Source of the DNA: Buxus sempervirens
Taxonomy: Eukaryota; Streptophyta; Magnoliopsida; Buxales; Buxaceae
Reading direction: 5' to 3'
NCBI GenBank assembly: GCA_947561395.2
Contig: OX387194.1
Coordinates: 30,948,036 to 31,012,035 of the forward strand
Length of the DNA: 64,000 nt
The notes beneath the pieces are model-generated. The model was given only the letters and a program-made list of their open reading frames with translations, did no database searches and was not told where the DNA came from. Positions 11,876 to 21,572 of the stretch are shown piece after piece. The first letter of the stretch is position 1. The number at the start of each line of letters is the position of its first letter. The position numbers and the translations under genes were made by a program.

Positions 11876-14760
11876 ATGGCCCATCTTCGATCAGCATCCC
11901 AAGATCCTGCAGATGAGCCTTCCTCTTCGAGGGTTAGGCGAGATCCTGCTGATGTGGCCTCGTCTTCGAGGGCCGAGAGGGATTCGGATTCTGATGTCCC
12001 TGATCTTCCTTCTGGGGATTCGCGTGAGGCGACCCCAGAGGTATACTCTAACCTTTATGAAATTTCATATTCTTTCCCAAAATACATCCTCCTGATTCTT
12101 TCCTTCCTTCAATTATTTTCTTTTAGCCGGCTGTTGAGGCTTCTGGCGGAGATAGGAGCCGTAGCAGGCGTCGGGCTGGAGGCCGAGATGGAGGCCATGA
12201 TGAGGGCCGTAGAGGAGGCCGCAGAGGGGGCTGTGGCAGAGATGATGCTAGGACCAGGGTTGAGATCCCTGAGAAGGTGGCTGCCCAGATTAGGGATACC
12301 GACCTCTTGCATGGCTTGAGGACTCATCCCTCAGCGTGTATTAGGGCGGATATCCCTTTGGAGTATGCTATGTCCCACTATAGAGGGAGCTGGGCCAGTT
12401 TCATTAGATTCTTGGGAGCGTGCAGTTCGGCCTACCGTCGGGAGCTAGGCTTGTATGGTTTTGTATGTTTATCACCATCCCGGACGTGCGCTTGGATCGG
12501 GCCCTCATTGCTGCACTGCTGGAGAGGTTTTTCCCGGAGACATTGAGCTTCCACTTCCCAGATATTGAGATCGGGATCCGGCCTTCTGACTTCACCCTTA
12601 TCACTGGGATTAGGATGATCGGTGATGTTATTCCCGAGATGGCGATGCCAGAGGCTGATGAGGTTGCTGGTTATCTTGGATATATCGTGCTGCCTCCAGA
12701 GGCCTGGGATCGGGGGAGAGCGAGATTGTCTCTGACATGGTTGAGAGAGACTTTCAGGAGGAGGCAGTTTGGTTAGCTTGCTGCCAGTGATCATGTTTTC
12801 CCATTCGCCTTCTGATTCCTCTTTCTATATATCATGGGATCTTGTTTCTTCCCAGAGGACACGACTTCAGTTAGTCCTCATTTTCTGAGCTTACTGGGAG
12901 ATCTTCAGCGGGCGAGGAGGTATGCATGGGGCCCGCTCATTTTTGGTACTATTTTGGCCGGCCTTCGCCGATCAGTGAGCAGCCTCTCTACTTCCAGAGG
13001 GGCTGGAGTTGGGTGCAGATTTTTCTGGCCTTTTCTGCAGGTGAAATGTCTATTTCTCTTTTCTTTCTTTCTCTTTCTCTTTCTCTTTTTCTTATCTCTC
13101 CTTTTCTATTCCTCTAACTCTTTTCTTCTTTTTGCAGTTTTTTGCTAGGGTTTATATACCCTATTTCCGTCCTATCTCTACGATGTCTAAGGAGACATAT
13201 CCCATGGCACGTAGATGGTGTCATGTAGAGCACGACTCTGAAAAGAGTCGTCCCAGGTCCGCCCGGGCCCACTTGGACAGGTTGTACCGGTCTGAGGTAA
13301 TCTTCTTTAATTTCTCTACTTTCTTCTTTTCTTTTCTTCCTGGATCACATATCTGATGTCCTGTTCTGTTTTTCAGCTATTTGTCCCCAGGATGGAGGAC
13401 ATTCATGAGGTACTGGCCCTGCAGGCAGCCAGAGATGATGCATTTGTCCCTGACCAGAGACGACAGAGATACCAGTTCTTTATTGGTCAGCTGGGCAGCA
13501 TTTGGTACTGCGGCGAGCGCTTCTTCTTTCAGCATGTGGGAGAGCCACGGATTCCTGCCATCCCGCCAGATACTACTCCTTCCTACCCTCCTATGCCTGT
13601 TGATCCTGCCCAGTTCCTAGGTTGGACTGAGGCAGAGACTTTATTAGAGGAGGGTGACTATGATGCTTGGTTCAGGCGAGCTTCAGTTGGGTGCCTCATG
13701 CCACCTATGCCTGTCCGTGGCGGAGTCACTGAGATTCGAGGGGTAGTGATTAGGGCCTATGACACCACGGTATGTCTTCTTCCTTTTCACCTTTCTATTT
13801 TCATTTCATCTGAACTTAGCATTTTTCTGACTTTTTTCTTTCCTATTTCAGGAGGCCCAGTTGGCAGAGATCCGGTCTCGATATGCTGATCTAGAGCGCC
13901 AGGGAGATGCTGCGATCGCCGAGCAGGATGCCCTCTATATCACCATTTCAGACCTCCGGGGGCAGCTAGCCAGAGCACAGGGCCAGGAAGGTCCATCTGA
14001 TGCACAGGACTAGGCGGGTCCATCTTACACTCAGGTTAATTTCTTCTTTTATTTCCATTCCTGCTCTTGCATTAGTTTGTCTTGTTCTGACTGAAATTCC
14101 TTTTCTTAGTTTCAGGAGGACACAGCCGGCCCTTCTTCACCTGCTTCACCTGTGCCCATGCATTTTCGGGATGAGGTATTTTCCGTGGCACGGGTGGAGT
14201 TCGTGACGTCTCCCAGTCCAGTAGAGGTTCCTGCAGCAGAGTCCGAGGTCGAGGCTGATATTATACCTGCTGCTGAGGATGTGCCAGAGTCTGCCCCAGT
14301 AGCTGAGGCTGCTCCTGATGCATCTGCTGATGTAGATATGGATTCGGCTATGGACGCCGCTGTGGTAGAGCCTATCGTGGAGGCTGTGGTGATGGAGGAG
14401 GCTACAGCTGATCCTGTAGAGCCCGGTCCTGATGCTGATGTACCTGGGACCTCTGCTCCTGCTAGTCCTGCTATGGAGGATGCCGAGGAGACGCATGCTG
14501 CTGTTGATACGTCAGCGGATTCTTCCCGTACTGATTCTGATGTAGATACTTCAGGGTACGTCCCTCCTGATCATCCCACTGCTGGCCTTGTGCATTTATA
14601 TATGTGGCATGATATTCAGTCTGTTTTGAGCAGGATGACGCGTAGCACAGCCCGCAATGTTGTGCGGCATGTCTTTGAGCGCAGGCGATCTTCAGGCCGT
14701 GGTCGAGGCAGACGAGGAGGCCGTGGCCGTAGGATTCTCTTATGTATATTTGTATTTTGA
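11876..14760 (+). pseudogene. Plant mobile domain (aminotransferase-like) protein gene carried antisense in R1
   Basis: Seven exons can be drawn with GT-AG introns, all phase 0: 11876-12040, 12127-13040, 13138-13296, 13377-13769, 13852-14034 and 14116-14760 (the second may itself be two). The N-terminus is Asp/Ser/Arg-rich, followed by an RG-rich block (GGRDGGHDEGRRGGRRGG). The PMD core follows: VRLDRALIAALLERFFPETL, DFTLITGIR, then LFLYIMGSCFFPE and RRYAWGPLIFGTI, then YIPYFRP. The tail has a helical segment, a long acidic Ala/Val/Pro-rich region and an RGRGRRGGRGRR end. PMD proteins of the MAIN/MAIL group act in the nucleus in transposon silencing and genome stability; PMD copies in Ty3/gypsy elements are known. 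This copy is broken: frame changes at about 12465 and probably at 12405 and 12430, stops at 12774, 12813 and 14011. A coding origin is certain; function of this copy is doubtful. Confidence 0.8.
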
Positions 14761-14935
14761 CAAACTGATGTACTCATTCATATATATATAAAAGAAGTTT
14801 GATTTGTGTTCATTTGTGTACTTTTCTTCTTTCTTTTCAGTTTTTATTACATGAAGAATGTTAAAACAGGAACAGGTGAAGCTTAGGAAAACAAAGAAAT
14901 TAAAACTGCCCAATTTTTTGCATTTTTCGGAAGTA
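14761..14935. other. Short spacer after antisense gene 1
   Basis: AT-rich 3' flank with TATATATATAAAAG and TTTCTTTTCAG-like stretches; no gene. It leads directly into the palindrome array that precedes antisense gene 2. Confidence 0.4.
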
Positions 14936-15074
14936 ACCGTACCTAGACTACGAGCAACCTGTGCCAGTAATATGAACACGGGCGCACTGTGCCCGTAAAG
15001 TTTTCACGGTCACAGCCTGACCGTAGTTGTTATACGGGCACGATATGCCCATATTCAATTTACGGATTTTTCCG
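14936..15074. repeat. 28-bp-period palindrome array upstream of antisense gene 2
   Basis: Unit starts at 14950, 14978, 15006, 15034 and 15062 are exactly 28 bp apart; a partial unit ends at 14940. Units include ACGGGCGCACTGTGCCCGT and ACGGTCACAGCCTGACCGT. The second keeps the dyad through paired changes (G to T on the left, C to A on the right). A TATA box follows 16 bp after the last unit. Confidence 0.88.
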
Positions 15075-15089
15075 CCTTACGATTTTTTC

Positions 15090-15097
15090 TATATAAA
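15090..15097 (+). promoter_or_regulatory. TATA box of antisense gene 2
   Basis: TATATAAA lies 99 bp before the ATG at 15189 and just downstream of the palindrome array, giving a predicted start near 15120-15125 and a 5' UTR of about 65 nt. Confidence 0.65.
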
Positions 15098-15188
15098 CTC
15101 ATAGGGAACGTCATTGTGACACTTTTACTAGTTGGAAAACTCCCTGAGCACGTCTTTTCTCGCTTTCCTTGGCTTCTTTGGCGCTTCC

Positions 15189-16999
15189 ATGGCTTCCCCT
15201 ATGCCGCTTTCTCCTGCTGTTGAATCTCCTCCTGCAAGACAACCTGTTAGATCAAAACCTCCTAATCTCACCAGGTATAACATTGTGGACTCTTTCTATG
15301 ACAGGTGGGTTAACTCCATGACCCTTGATGAGGAGATTCGTTGGGATTCCATCCACTTAGGGCATATCCTACACCTCCCTAAAATTCCCTTTAAGTGGGA
15401 AATTATTGAAGCTTTGATTGGACACTGGGTTCCTGAACTAAATCTTTTTTGGTTTGATGATAAAGAGATGACTCCTACCATAGAAGAAATTGAAACCATC
15501 CTTGGCCTAAGATTTTCTGAAAAAGTTGTGAACCCACCCCTAAAGCTTAGTTATAAAAAAGAGGCTTCCACTTTCTTGGGTATAGGGAAGAAGGACCTAG
15601 GAAATTCTGATGCACTATTGACCTTGTCCAAGACCTTTTTGACTGAAAAACTTCTGAGGAGTGAAGACAAGGATGCCAGGTTTAATGCTTTGACTTTGGT
15701 AGTGGTCAATCAGCTGCTTTTTCCACGGGGTGATGACCAGGTTGACTTAGCTCTCATCTCAGTTATCTGCCAGGTTAGGGAACGCGAGAGGTTGGCCCCT
15801 ATGATCTTAGCAGAGATATACTAGGCCCTTACTGACTGTTATTTCAGGAAGAAGAAGCGCTTCCTTGCCTGCGCCCCTATCCTACAAGTAAAAAATATAC
15901 ATATTTTTTTTTCTTTTCATCTTCTTTTTTTTTTCCTTCTTCTTTTTTTTTTCTTTTCTTCTTCTTCTTCTCTTCTTTTTTCCTTTTTCCTTTTTCTTTC
16001 TCTCTTTTTTTTCTTTTTCTTTCTCTTTTTTTTTTCTTTTTTTTCTTTTTCCTTTTTTTTTCTTTTTTTTTTTTGGAAATAAATTGAAATACCCCTTTTC
16101 TGCAGCTTTGGTTGCTTGACCACCTTAGCCAGGTTGAAGAAATAACTCGCCGCTTCTTTCCAAGATTGAAAGTTCCTGTTTTGATGAGCAATATGGGATG
16201 TCCTAACATCCAAGGTGGCGAGCAAGGCTGGTTCACTTTCTTGGGTACTCTTCAGGATGATCAAGTGAGATGGCCTGGCACTTATCAGCCCACTCCAGAG
16301 ACAGTGATCAGCTTTAGAGATAAAAACTTTCTGGTCCTAGCAGGCTTGAAATCTGTTGTTCTCTATCTTCCTTTGAGGGTTCTTCGGCAGTTTAGAGCGA
16401 TCCAGGGAATTATGATCCCTACTGGATATGAGTAGCTTTTAGGGCCACTTACACCAACCTCCATGGGGCTAACTACTCAATTAACGAAAGAGTGGTCCTA
16501 CGTCCGTTTTTTGCAGGGTCCTGTCTTTTCAGAGTCCCATGTGAAGGATTATCAATTCTGGATCAAAGAGCAGGTGCAGAATCATGCCTCAGTACCAGAA
16601 GATCCTCCTGTGGTTCTTCCTCCTACTTATGAGGACATTCTGGAGTCAGAAAGGGCAACCCATAAGCGGCTTCAACAAATATGGGTACGGGAGGCTCAAG
16701 AGCTTAGGATAAAAGTCCTTGTTCTAGAGAGAAAGCTTGAAGAGCAGAAGTCTGGCCGCATTGCCATGGAGAAGAAACTTGAAGAACAAAGGCAGGCTCG
16801 TCGCTTTGAAGTCCGAGTGATGCGGAAGAAGTATCAAGATTCCTTGGCCGACCTTAGGGCGTTGAAGATTAAGCTTTCTTTTTCAGATGAGGTCATCTCC
16901 TTTTTGAGTGATCCTGATGCAGAGGGTGCTTCTGGAATCATTGCAACTCAGGCAGCTAGGATTAGGGAGCTTGAGGAGCAGTTAGGGAGTAGGGATTAG
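15189..16999 (+). pseudogene. Second PMD-like (DUF7745-like) coiled-coil gene carried antisense in R1
   Basis: The ATG at 15189 sits in a good plant context (TTCCATGGCT) behind a TATA box. Exon 1 is 15189-15887 and exon 2 is 16106-16999; the intron begins GTAAAAAATA, holds a very long T/C tract and ends TTTTCTGCAG. The product has blocks typical of the PMD-like DUF7745 family: LGHILHLPKIPFKWEIIEAL, PELNLFWFD, EMTPTIEEIETILGL, FPRGDDQVDLALI and AEIY-ALTDCYF. The C-terminal 120 residues (about 16640-16990) form a Glu/Lys/Arg-rich coiled coil. Two in-frame TAG codons (15822 and 16433) interrupt an otherwise open frame; both could arise from CAG. It shows no strong similarity to gene 1 beyond the general fold-level pattern, and its biochemical role is not known. 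Confidence 0.75.
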
Positions 17000-17960
17000 A
17001 TTCTTTTATCTCTTTTTTTTTTATTCATTTTTTTCCATACTTTTATACAAAAGCAAACTCCATTAGTGGAAAGATAATAGATTTAATTCAAAAATAGGTT
17101 TTATATTATTGGCCTCAGAATTCTCAGATGCTTATAAAAACAGAAGTTTTATGAAAAAGTATTTGATTTCTCATCACTGGCCAAAGTATAGTTTTTTTTT
17201 TTTTGAAAGCTGATCCAAAACACTTAATCACATATAATTAAAGGAATTAAAATCATGTTGAATAATGAAAAGGGTAGTCCAAGCAATAGGGAGAGACCAA
17301 ATCTGTCTACCCCGTGACCTTTAGAATCATCCCCTAATGGTTTTACCTTCATGATGGGCCCTGCTAATCTGCTCAGTTTCCAGTGCTCATGCTGATTGAA
17401 TTTAGACCACATGATCAACTCAACCTTTGATTTTTTTTCTTTCTTTTTTTTTTATTTTTTTATTCTCTTCTTTTTTTTCTTTTTGCCCTTGTTGTCCCTA
17501 GTGCCAATTACGGTTTTCACTAGGGTTGGCCTCTGCATTCCGTCATCACCAATCTTACTCTGAAAGTTGAATGAATATACTAAAATCACCGAGGTCTTAA
17601 TAATAGGACGAAACAAAGGCTAAGCTCGGTTTATGAAAGAAAGGTATTAAAGGCTCAAAATTTTCTAAGTGTGAAAAATGGGTCAACTGGACTTACAGTC
17701 ATGGTGAATTCGATCCCATTCTCCTTCCTTTGTATTTGGTTTTCATTTGCCCTTATTTTTTCTTTTCTCTCTTTTTTTCTCATTTTTTTTTTCTTTTGCC
17801 CCTATTGGCTTTGCCCTTATTGGCTTTGCCCCAGTATAAGACTGTAAGTCCAGTTTAGGTTTAACAAAAAATACGAACAGGCTCAAATTGGCTTGACTAG
17901 GGATGCAAATTTTGGGATATAAGGAAAAATGGCCTCAGATCATTTCCTAGTAATATTCAT
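17000..17960. other. Convergent 3' region between antisense gene 2 and integrase
   Basis: AT- and T-rich, no credible gene. It holds a perfect 15-bp inverted repeat, ACTGGACTTACAGTC at 17686-17700 and its complement at 17840-17854, separated by 139 nt that include T-rich tracts and a tandem GGCTTTGCCCTTATT-type repeat. By position it contains the 3' ends of two converging transcription units. Confidence 0.6.
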
Positions 17961-18809
17961 TCATGGAAAATATCTCTTTACTGTATCAGAGTTAATTGGC
18001 TCAGGAAAATCCTTCCCATCCATTTCTGTTAAGATGAGAGCACCCCCTGATAGGATCTTCTTGACCACATGAGGTCCTTCCCAATTTGGTTTAAACTTTC
18101 CACGAGGATCTTCCAAAAAGGGTAAAATTTTCTTCAATACTAAATTTCCTTCTTGGAAAGTTCTGGGCTTTACCTTCTTATTGTAAGCCCTGGCCATTCT
18201 CTTCTGATACAATTGGCCATGACAAAGCGCTTTTAATCGCTTTTCCTCTATTAGATTGAGTTGATCATGTCTTGATTGTATCCATTCAGCTTTTTCTAAT
18301 TCTGCTTCCATTAGCACTCTTAATGAAGGTATTTCCACTTCCACTGGTAAAACTGCTTCCATTCCATATACTAAGGAGTACGGGGTTGCCCCTGTAGAAG
18401 TTCGAATTGAGGTTCTGTAAGCATGCAGAGCAAGTGGCAGCATTTCATGCCAATCTTTAAAACTCACTACCATCTTCTGAATGATCTTCTTTATATTCTT
18501 ATTTGCTGCTTCTACTGCCCCATTCATCTTTGGTCTATAAGGAGCTGATTTATGATGAGTGATCTGAAATTGTTCACACATCTTCTTCATGTCTTTGTTC
18601 TTAAGGTTTGAAGCATTGTCTGTTACTATGGCACTTGGCAAACCGTAGCGACAAATGATATTGTGCTTCAATAATTTCAGAACGTGGCTACTTGTAATGT
18701 TTGCATATGAAGCTGCCTCTACCCACTTGGTGAAGTAATCAATTGCTACAAGTATAAACCTGTGTCCATTTGATGCCTTTGGAGAGATCATTCCAATGAC
18801 ATCTATACC
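17961..18809 (-). CDS. R1 integrase catalytic core and C-terminus
   Basis: Continues pol in the same frame after a TAG at 18807-18809 (SMTSP-stop-GIDVIG); family members usually have Trp there. The core keeps the DDE residues: Asp in GIDVIG, Asp in IVTDNASN and Glu in NGAVEAANK. It is followed by the WHEMLPLALHAYRTS and GATPYSLVYGMEAVLP blocks and a C-terminal region with GNLVLKKI and GPHVVKKIL. Integrase inserts the cDNA into host DNA. The upstream stop means this copy can make it only by readthrough, or not at all. Ends at 17961 with a natural stop. Confidence 0.9.
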   Translation of the reverse strand, partial: GIDVIGMISPKASNGHRFILVAIDYFTKWVEAASYANITSSHVLKLLKHNIICRYGLPSAIVTDNASNLKNKDMKKMCEQFQITHHKSAPYRPKMNGAVEAANKNIKKIIQKMVVSFKDWHEMLPLALHAYRTSIRTSTGATPYSLVYGMEAVLPVEVEIPSLRVLMEAELEKAEWIQSRHDQLNLIEEKRLKALCHGQLYQKRMARAYNKKVKPRTFQEGNLVLKKILPFLEDPRGKFKPNWEGPHVVKKILSGGALILTEMDGKDFPEPINSDTVKRYFP

Positions 18810-21572
18810 CTACGGAGATGTCATACTGTGTAATTCACTTGGGGGTGCATTCTTGTTATCCGCGTACACTTGGCATAAATGACACCTTTTAACGTGTATA
18901 TAGCAATCATGCTCCATAGTCGACCAGTAATATCCCAATCGCAGAATCTTCTTGGCAAGCATATGCCCATTCATATGGGGTCCACACACTCCTCCATGTA
19001 TCGTTTCAACTATTCTTTTTGACTCAGTCTTTGCAACACATCTGAGTAGTATATCATTGTGTGATCTTTTGTACAACTGACCACCACTTAGTAAGAACTG
19101 TTCTGCCAGCCTCTGTACTGTTCTTTTCTCTGTAGAGGTGACATTTTCTGGCAAACTTCGATCATTTAGGAAGTTCTTAATGTCTTGAAACCATGGTACA
19201 TCTTCTTCTGGGGTTTCTTCTAGAACAAGGCAATAAGCTGGTTCATCTCTGACTTCAATTTCCAATGGTCTAATATCAACACCTTCTGGCATATTGACCA
19301 TTGAAGCCAATGTTGCTAGAGCATCTGCAAACTGGTTTTTGGCCCTTGGCATATAATTGAAGGAAATTCGAGTAAACTTGGTGCTTATTTCTTCCAAATA
19401 CTGGTGATAGGGGATCAATTTGTGATCCTTGGTTTTCCATTCACTAGTTGTTTGGAAGATGATAAGACTCGAATCTCCATATACGTCAAGTTCCTCTACT
19501 TCATGGTCTAAGGCAGCTTGCAACCCAATTATGCATGCTTCATATTCTGCTATATTGTTTGTACATTGGAACCTTAGCTTTACTGCGATTGGGATATGTG
19601 CCCCATTTGGCTTGATCAGAACAGCCCCTATTCCATTTCCATTCATATTGGCGGCCCCATCAAAAAACATTTGCCATGAGCTTTCACCTTCTTCCTCTTC
19701 AGCAAACAGGATTGCCTCATCAGGGAAGTTGGTCTTTAAGGGTTGGTATTCTGGTAAAGGGTGTGCAGCTAAGTGATCTGCAATGGCTTGACCCTTAATG
19801 GCCTTCTGTGTGATATAGGTGATGTCAAATTCAGAGAGTAACAATTGCCACTTTTCTGTTCTGCCAGTTAAAGCTGGTTTCTCAAATAGATACTTCAAGG
19901 GGTCCATTAGGGATATCAATAAGGTGGAATGACTAAGGAAATAATGCCTCAGTCTTTGAGTTGCCCACACTAAAGCACAACAAGTCTTTTCTAGAGGGGA
20001 ATATTTTGCTTCATATTCTGTAAATTTCTTACTCAGGTAGTAAATCGCCCTCTTCTTTCTGCCTGTATCGTCATGTTGTCCTAAGACACACCCCATTGAC
20101 GTCTCTAAAATAGACAAGTATAAAATCAATGGTCTTCCTGGAGTTGGTGGCACTAGCACAGGTGGGTTCAATAAATACTCCTTTATTGTGTCAAAGGCTT
20201 CTTGGCAATCATCATTCCAAACTGTTGGGTTATTCTTTCTTAGAAGTTTGAAAATTGGTTCACAGATAGCGATGAGCTGTGCTATGAACCGGCTTATGTA
20301 CTGAATCCTTCCAAGAAAACCATGAACTTCCTTCTCCGTCTTGGGTGATGGCATTTCAATGATTGCTCTGGCTTTAGCTGGGTCAATCTCAATTCCCTTC
20401 CTGCTTACTATAAAGCCCAACAATTTTCCTGATGTAGCCCCAAAGACACATTTCGCAGGGTTAAGTCTTAGACTGTATTTCCTAAGCCGGTCAAACACCT
20501 TCTTCAAATTGATCAAGTGGTCTTCTTCTTCACATGATTTGGCTATTATATCATCCACATAAACCTCCATCTCCTTATGGATCATATCATGGAATAAGGC
20601 TGTCATGGCCCGCTGGTAGGTTGCCCCAGTGTTCTTAAGTCCAAATGGCAAGACAGTGTAGTGGAAGGTACCCCAAGGGGTGATAAAGGCTGTCTTCTCT
20701 TGGTCTTCCTTAGCCATCTTAATTTGATTGTATCCAGAAAACCCGTCCATGAATGAGAATAGACTATGTACAGCAGTGTTGTCCACCAAGATGTCAATAT
20801 GTGGAAGTGGAAAATCATCCTTTGGACTTGCCTTATTCAAGTCTCTGTAATCTACGCACATTCTGACCTTTCCATCCTTCTTTGGTACTGGCACTATATT
20901 TGCAAGCCATTCAGGGTATGTGGAGACCGCTAAGAATCCGGCTTGGAATTGTTTAACCACTTCATCTTTGACCTTCGACGTCCATTCAAGTTTTAACCTT
21001 CTCAGTTTCTGTTTAACTGGCTTAGCATCTGGTAGAATAGGTAGCCTATGCACAACCATGTCTGTGTCTAGCCCTGACATATCCCGATACGACCATGCAA
21101 ATACATCTTCATAGTCGGCTAAGAACCGTATCATTTCTTCCCGCTGTACCTCAGATAGACATACCCCAATCTTTACTATTTTTGGGTCATCTTCGGTCCC
21201 TAGGTTTATTGATATGGTTTCTTCAATATTGGGTTGGACCCCCTTTTCATGACGCTCTAATTGATATGTGATTTCTTTTGGAACGTCGTCTTCTTCGTCC
21301 TCGGTCTCTTCCTCAACCCCCATTAGATCAAAGTCGAGCTCAAAGTCGAAGTCATACTCATCCTGATCCAATTCCGTTTGCTTATATGGTTCATAAATGG
21401 TTTGGATCTTTTTGAAAAATTTATCTTTTCTAGAAAAAATTGAAAAATCTTTTTGTGTTTTTTGAGAGCCTTCTACAAAATCTTTCCCTGAACACGAAGG
21501 CTCATTAAAACCTTCAGGAAAAGGGCTTTCCACTAATGGAGTTTTTTTTTGGAAGCCATGTCTGTTTGCCAA
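18810..21572 (-). CDS. R1 pol: reverse transcriptase, RNase H, second RNase H, integrase zinc domain
   Basis: 920-codon frame. After an acidic linker, RT spans roughly residues 180-480 with NIVPVPKKDGKVRMCVDYRD, LPFGLKN and the YVDD catalytic box near residue 337. RNase H follows (MGCVLGQHD); its first catalytic Asp appears replaced (LSILETSMG, where relatives have LDNSMG). A second RNase H near residue 630 (MFFDGAANMNGNGIGAVLI, YGDSSLI) is the Tat-lineage hallmark. The end holds the integrase HHCC zinc domain (HGGVCGPH...CHLC, about residues 862-905). The frame overlaps the end of gag-protease by 40 nt in the -1 frame; the initial Met is only the first codon of the open frame, since pol is normally made as a fusion. 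Confidence 0.93.
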   Translation of the reverse strand: MANRHGFQKKTPLVESPFPEGFNEPSCSGKDFVEGSQKTQKDFSIFSRKDKFFKKIQTIYEPYKQTELDQDEYDFDFELDFDLMGVEEETEDEEDDVPKEITYQLERHEKGVQPNIEETISINLGTEDDPKIVKIGVCLSEVQREEMIRFLADYEDVFAWSYRDMSGLDTDMVVHRLPILPDAKPVKQKLRRLKLEWTSKVKDEVVKQFQAGFLAVSTYPEWLANIVPVPKKDGKVRMCVDYRDLNKASPKDDFPLPHIDILVDNTAVHSLFSFMDGFSGYNQIKMAKEDQEKTAFITPWGTFHYTVLPFGLKNTGATYQRAMTALFHDMIHKEMEVYVDDIIAKSCEEEDHLINLKKVFDRLRKYSLRLNPAKCVFGATSGKLLGFIVSRKGIEIDPAKARAIIEMPSPKTEKEVHGFLGRIQYISRFIAQLIAICEPIFKLLRKNNPTVWNDDCQEAFDTIKEYLLNPPVLVPPTPGRPLILYLSILETSMGCVLGQHDDTGRKKRAIYYLSKKFTEYEAKYSPLEKTCCALVWATQRLRHYFLSHSTLLISLMDPLKYLFEKPALTGRTEKWQLLLSEFDITYITQKAIKGQAIADHLAAHPLPEYQPLKTNFPDEAILFAEEEEGESSWQMFFDGAANMNGNGIGAVLIKPNGAHIPIAVKLRFQCTNNIAEYEACIIGLQAALDHEVEELDVYGDSSLIIFQTTSEWKTKDHKLIPYHQYLEEISTKFTRISFNYMPRAKNQFADALATLASMVNMPEGVDIRPLEIEVRDEPAYCLVLEETPEEDVPWFQDIKNFLNDRSLPENVTSTEKRTVQRLAEQFLLSGGQLYKRSHNDILLRCVAKTESKRIVETIHGGVCGPHMNGHMLAKKILRLGYYWSTMEHDCYIHVKRCHLCQVYADNKNAPPSELHSMTSP

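Noticed and set aside
14936..15074. Regular 28-bp repeats with short linkers resembling a CRISPR array
   Set aside because: The window is clearly plant nuclear DNA. The units are palindromes that vary in sequence, the linkers are only 9 bp, and no cas genes exist.
15877..16264. Minus-strand Lys/Glu-rich open frames
   Set aside because: They are translations of the T/C-rich intron tract of antisense gene 2; low complexity, no protein features.
11876..16999. Antisense PMD genes as ordinary host genes into which a retrotransposon inserted
   Set aside because: They lie between integrase and the purine tract inside one pair of LTRs with one target duplication, and share the element's palindrome arrays, so they belong to the element.
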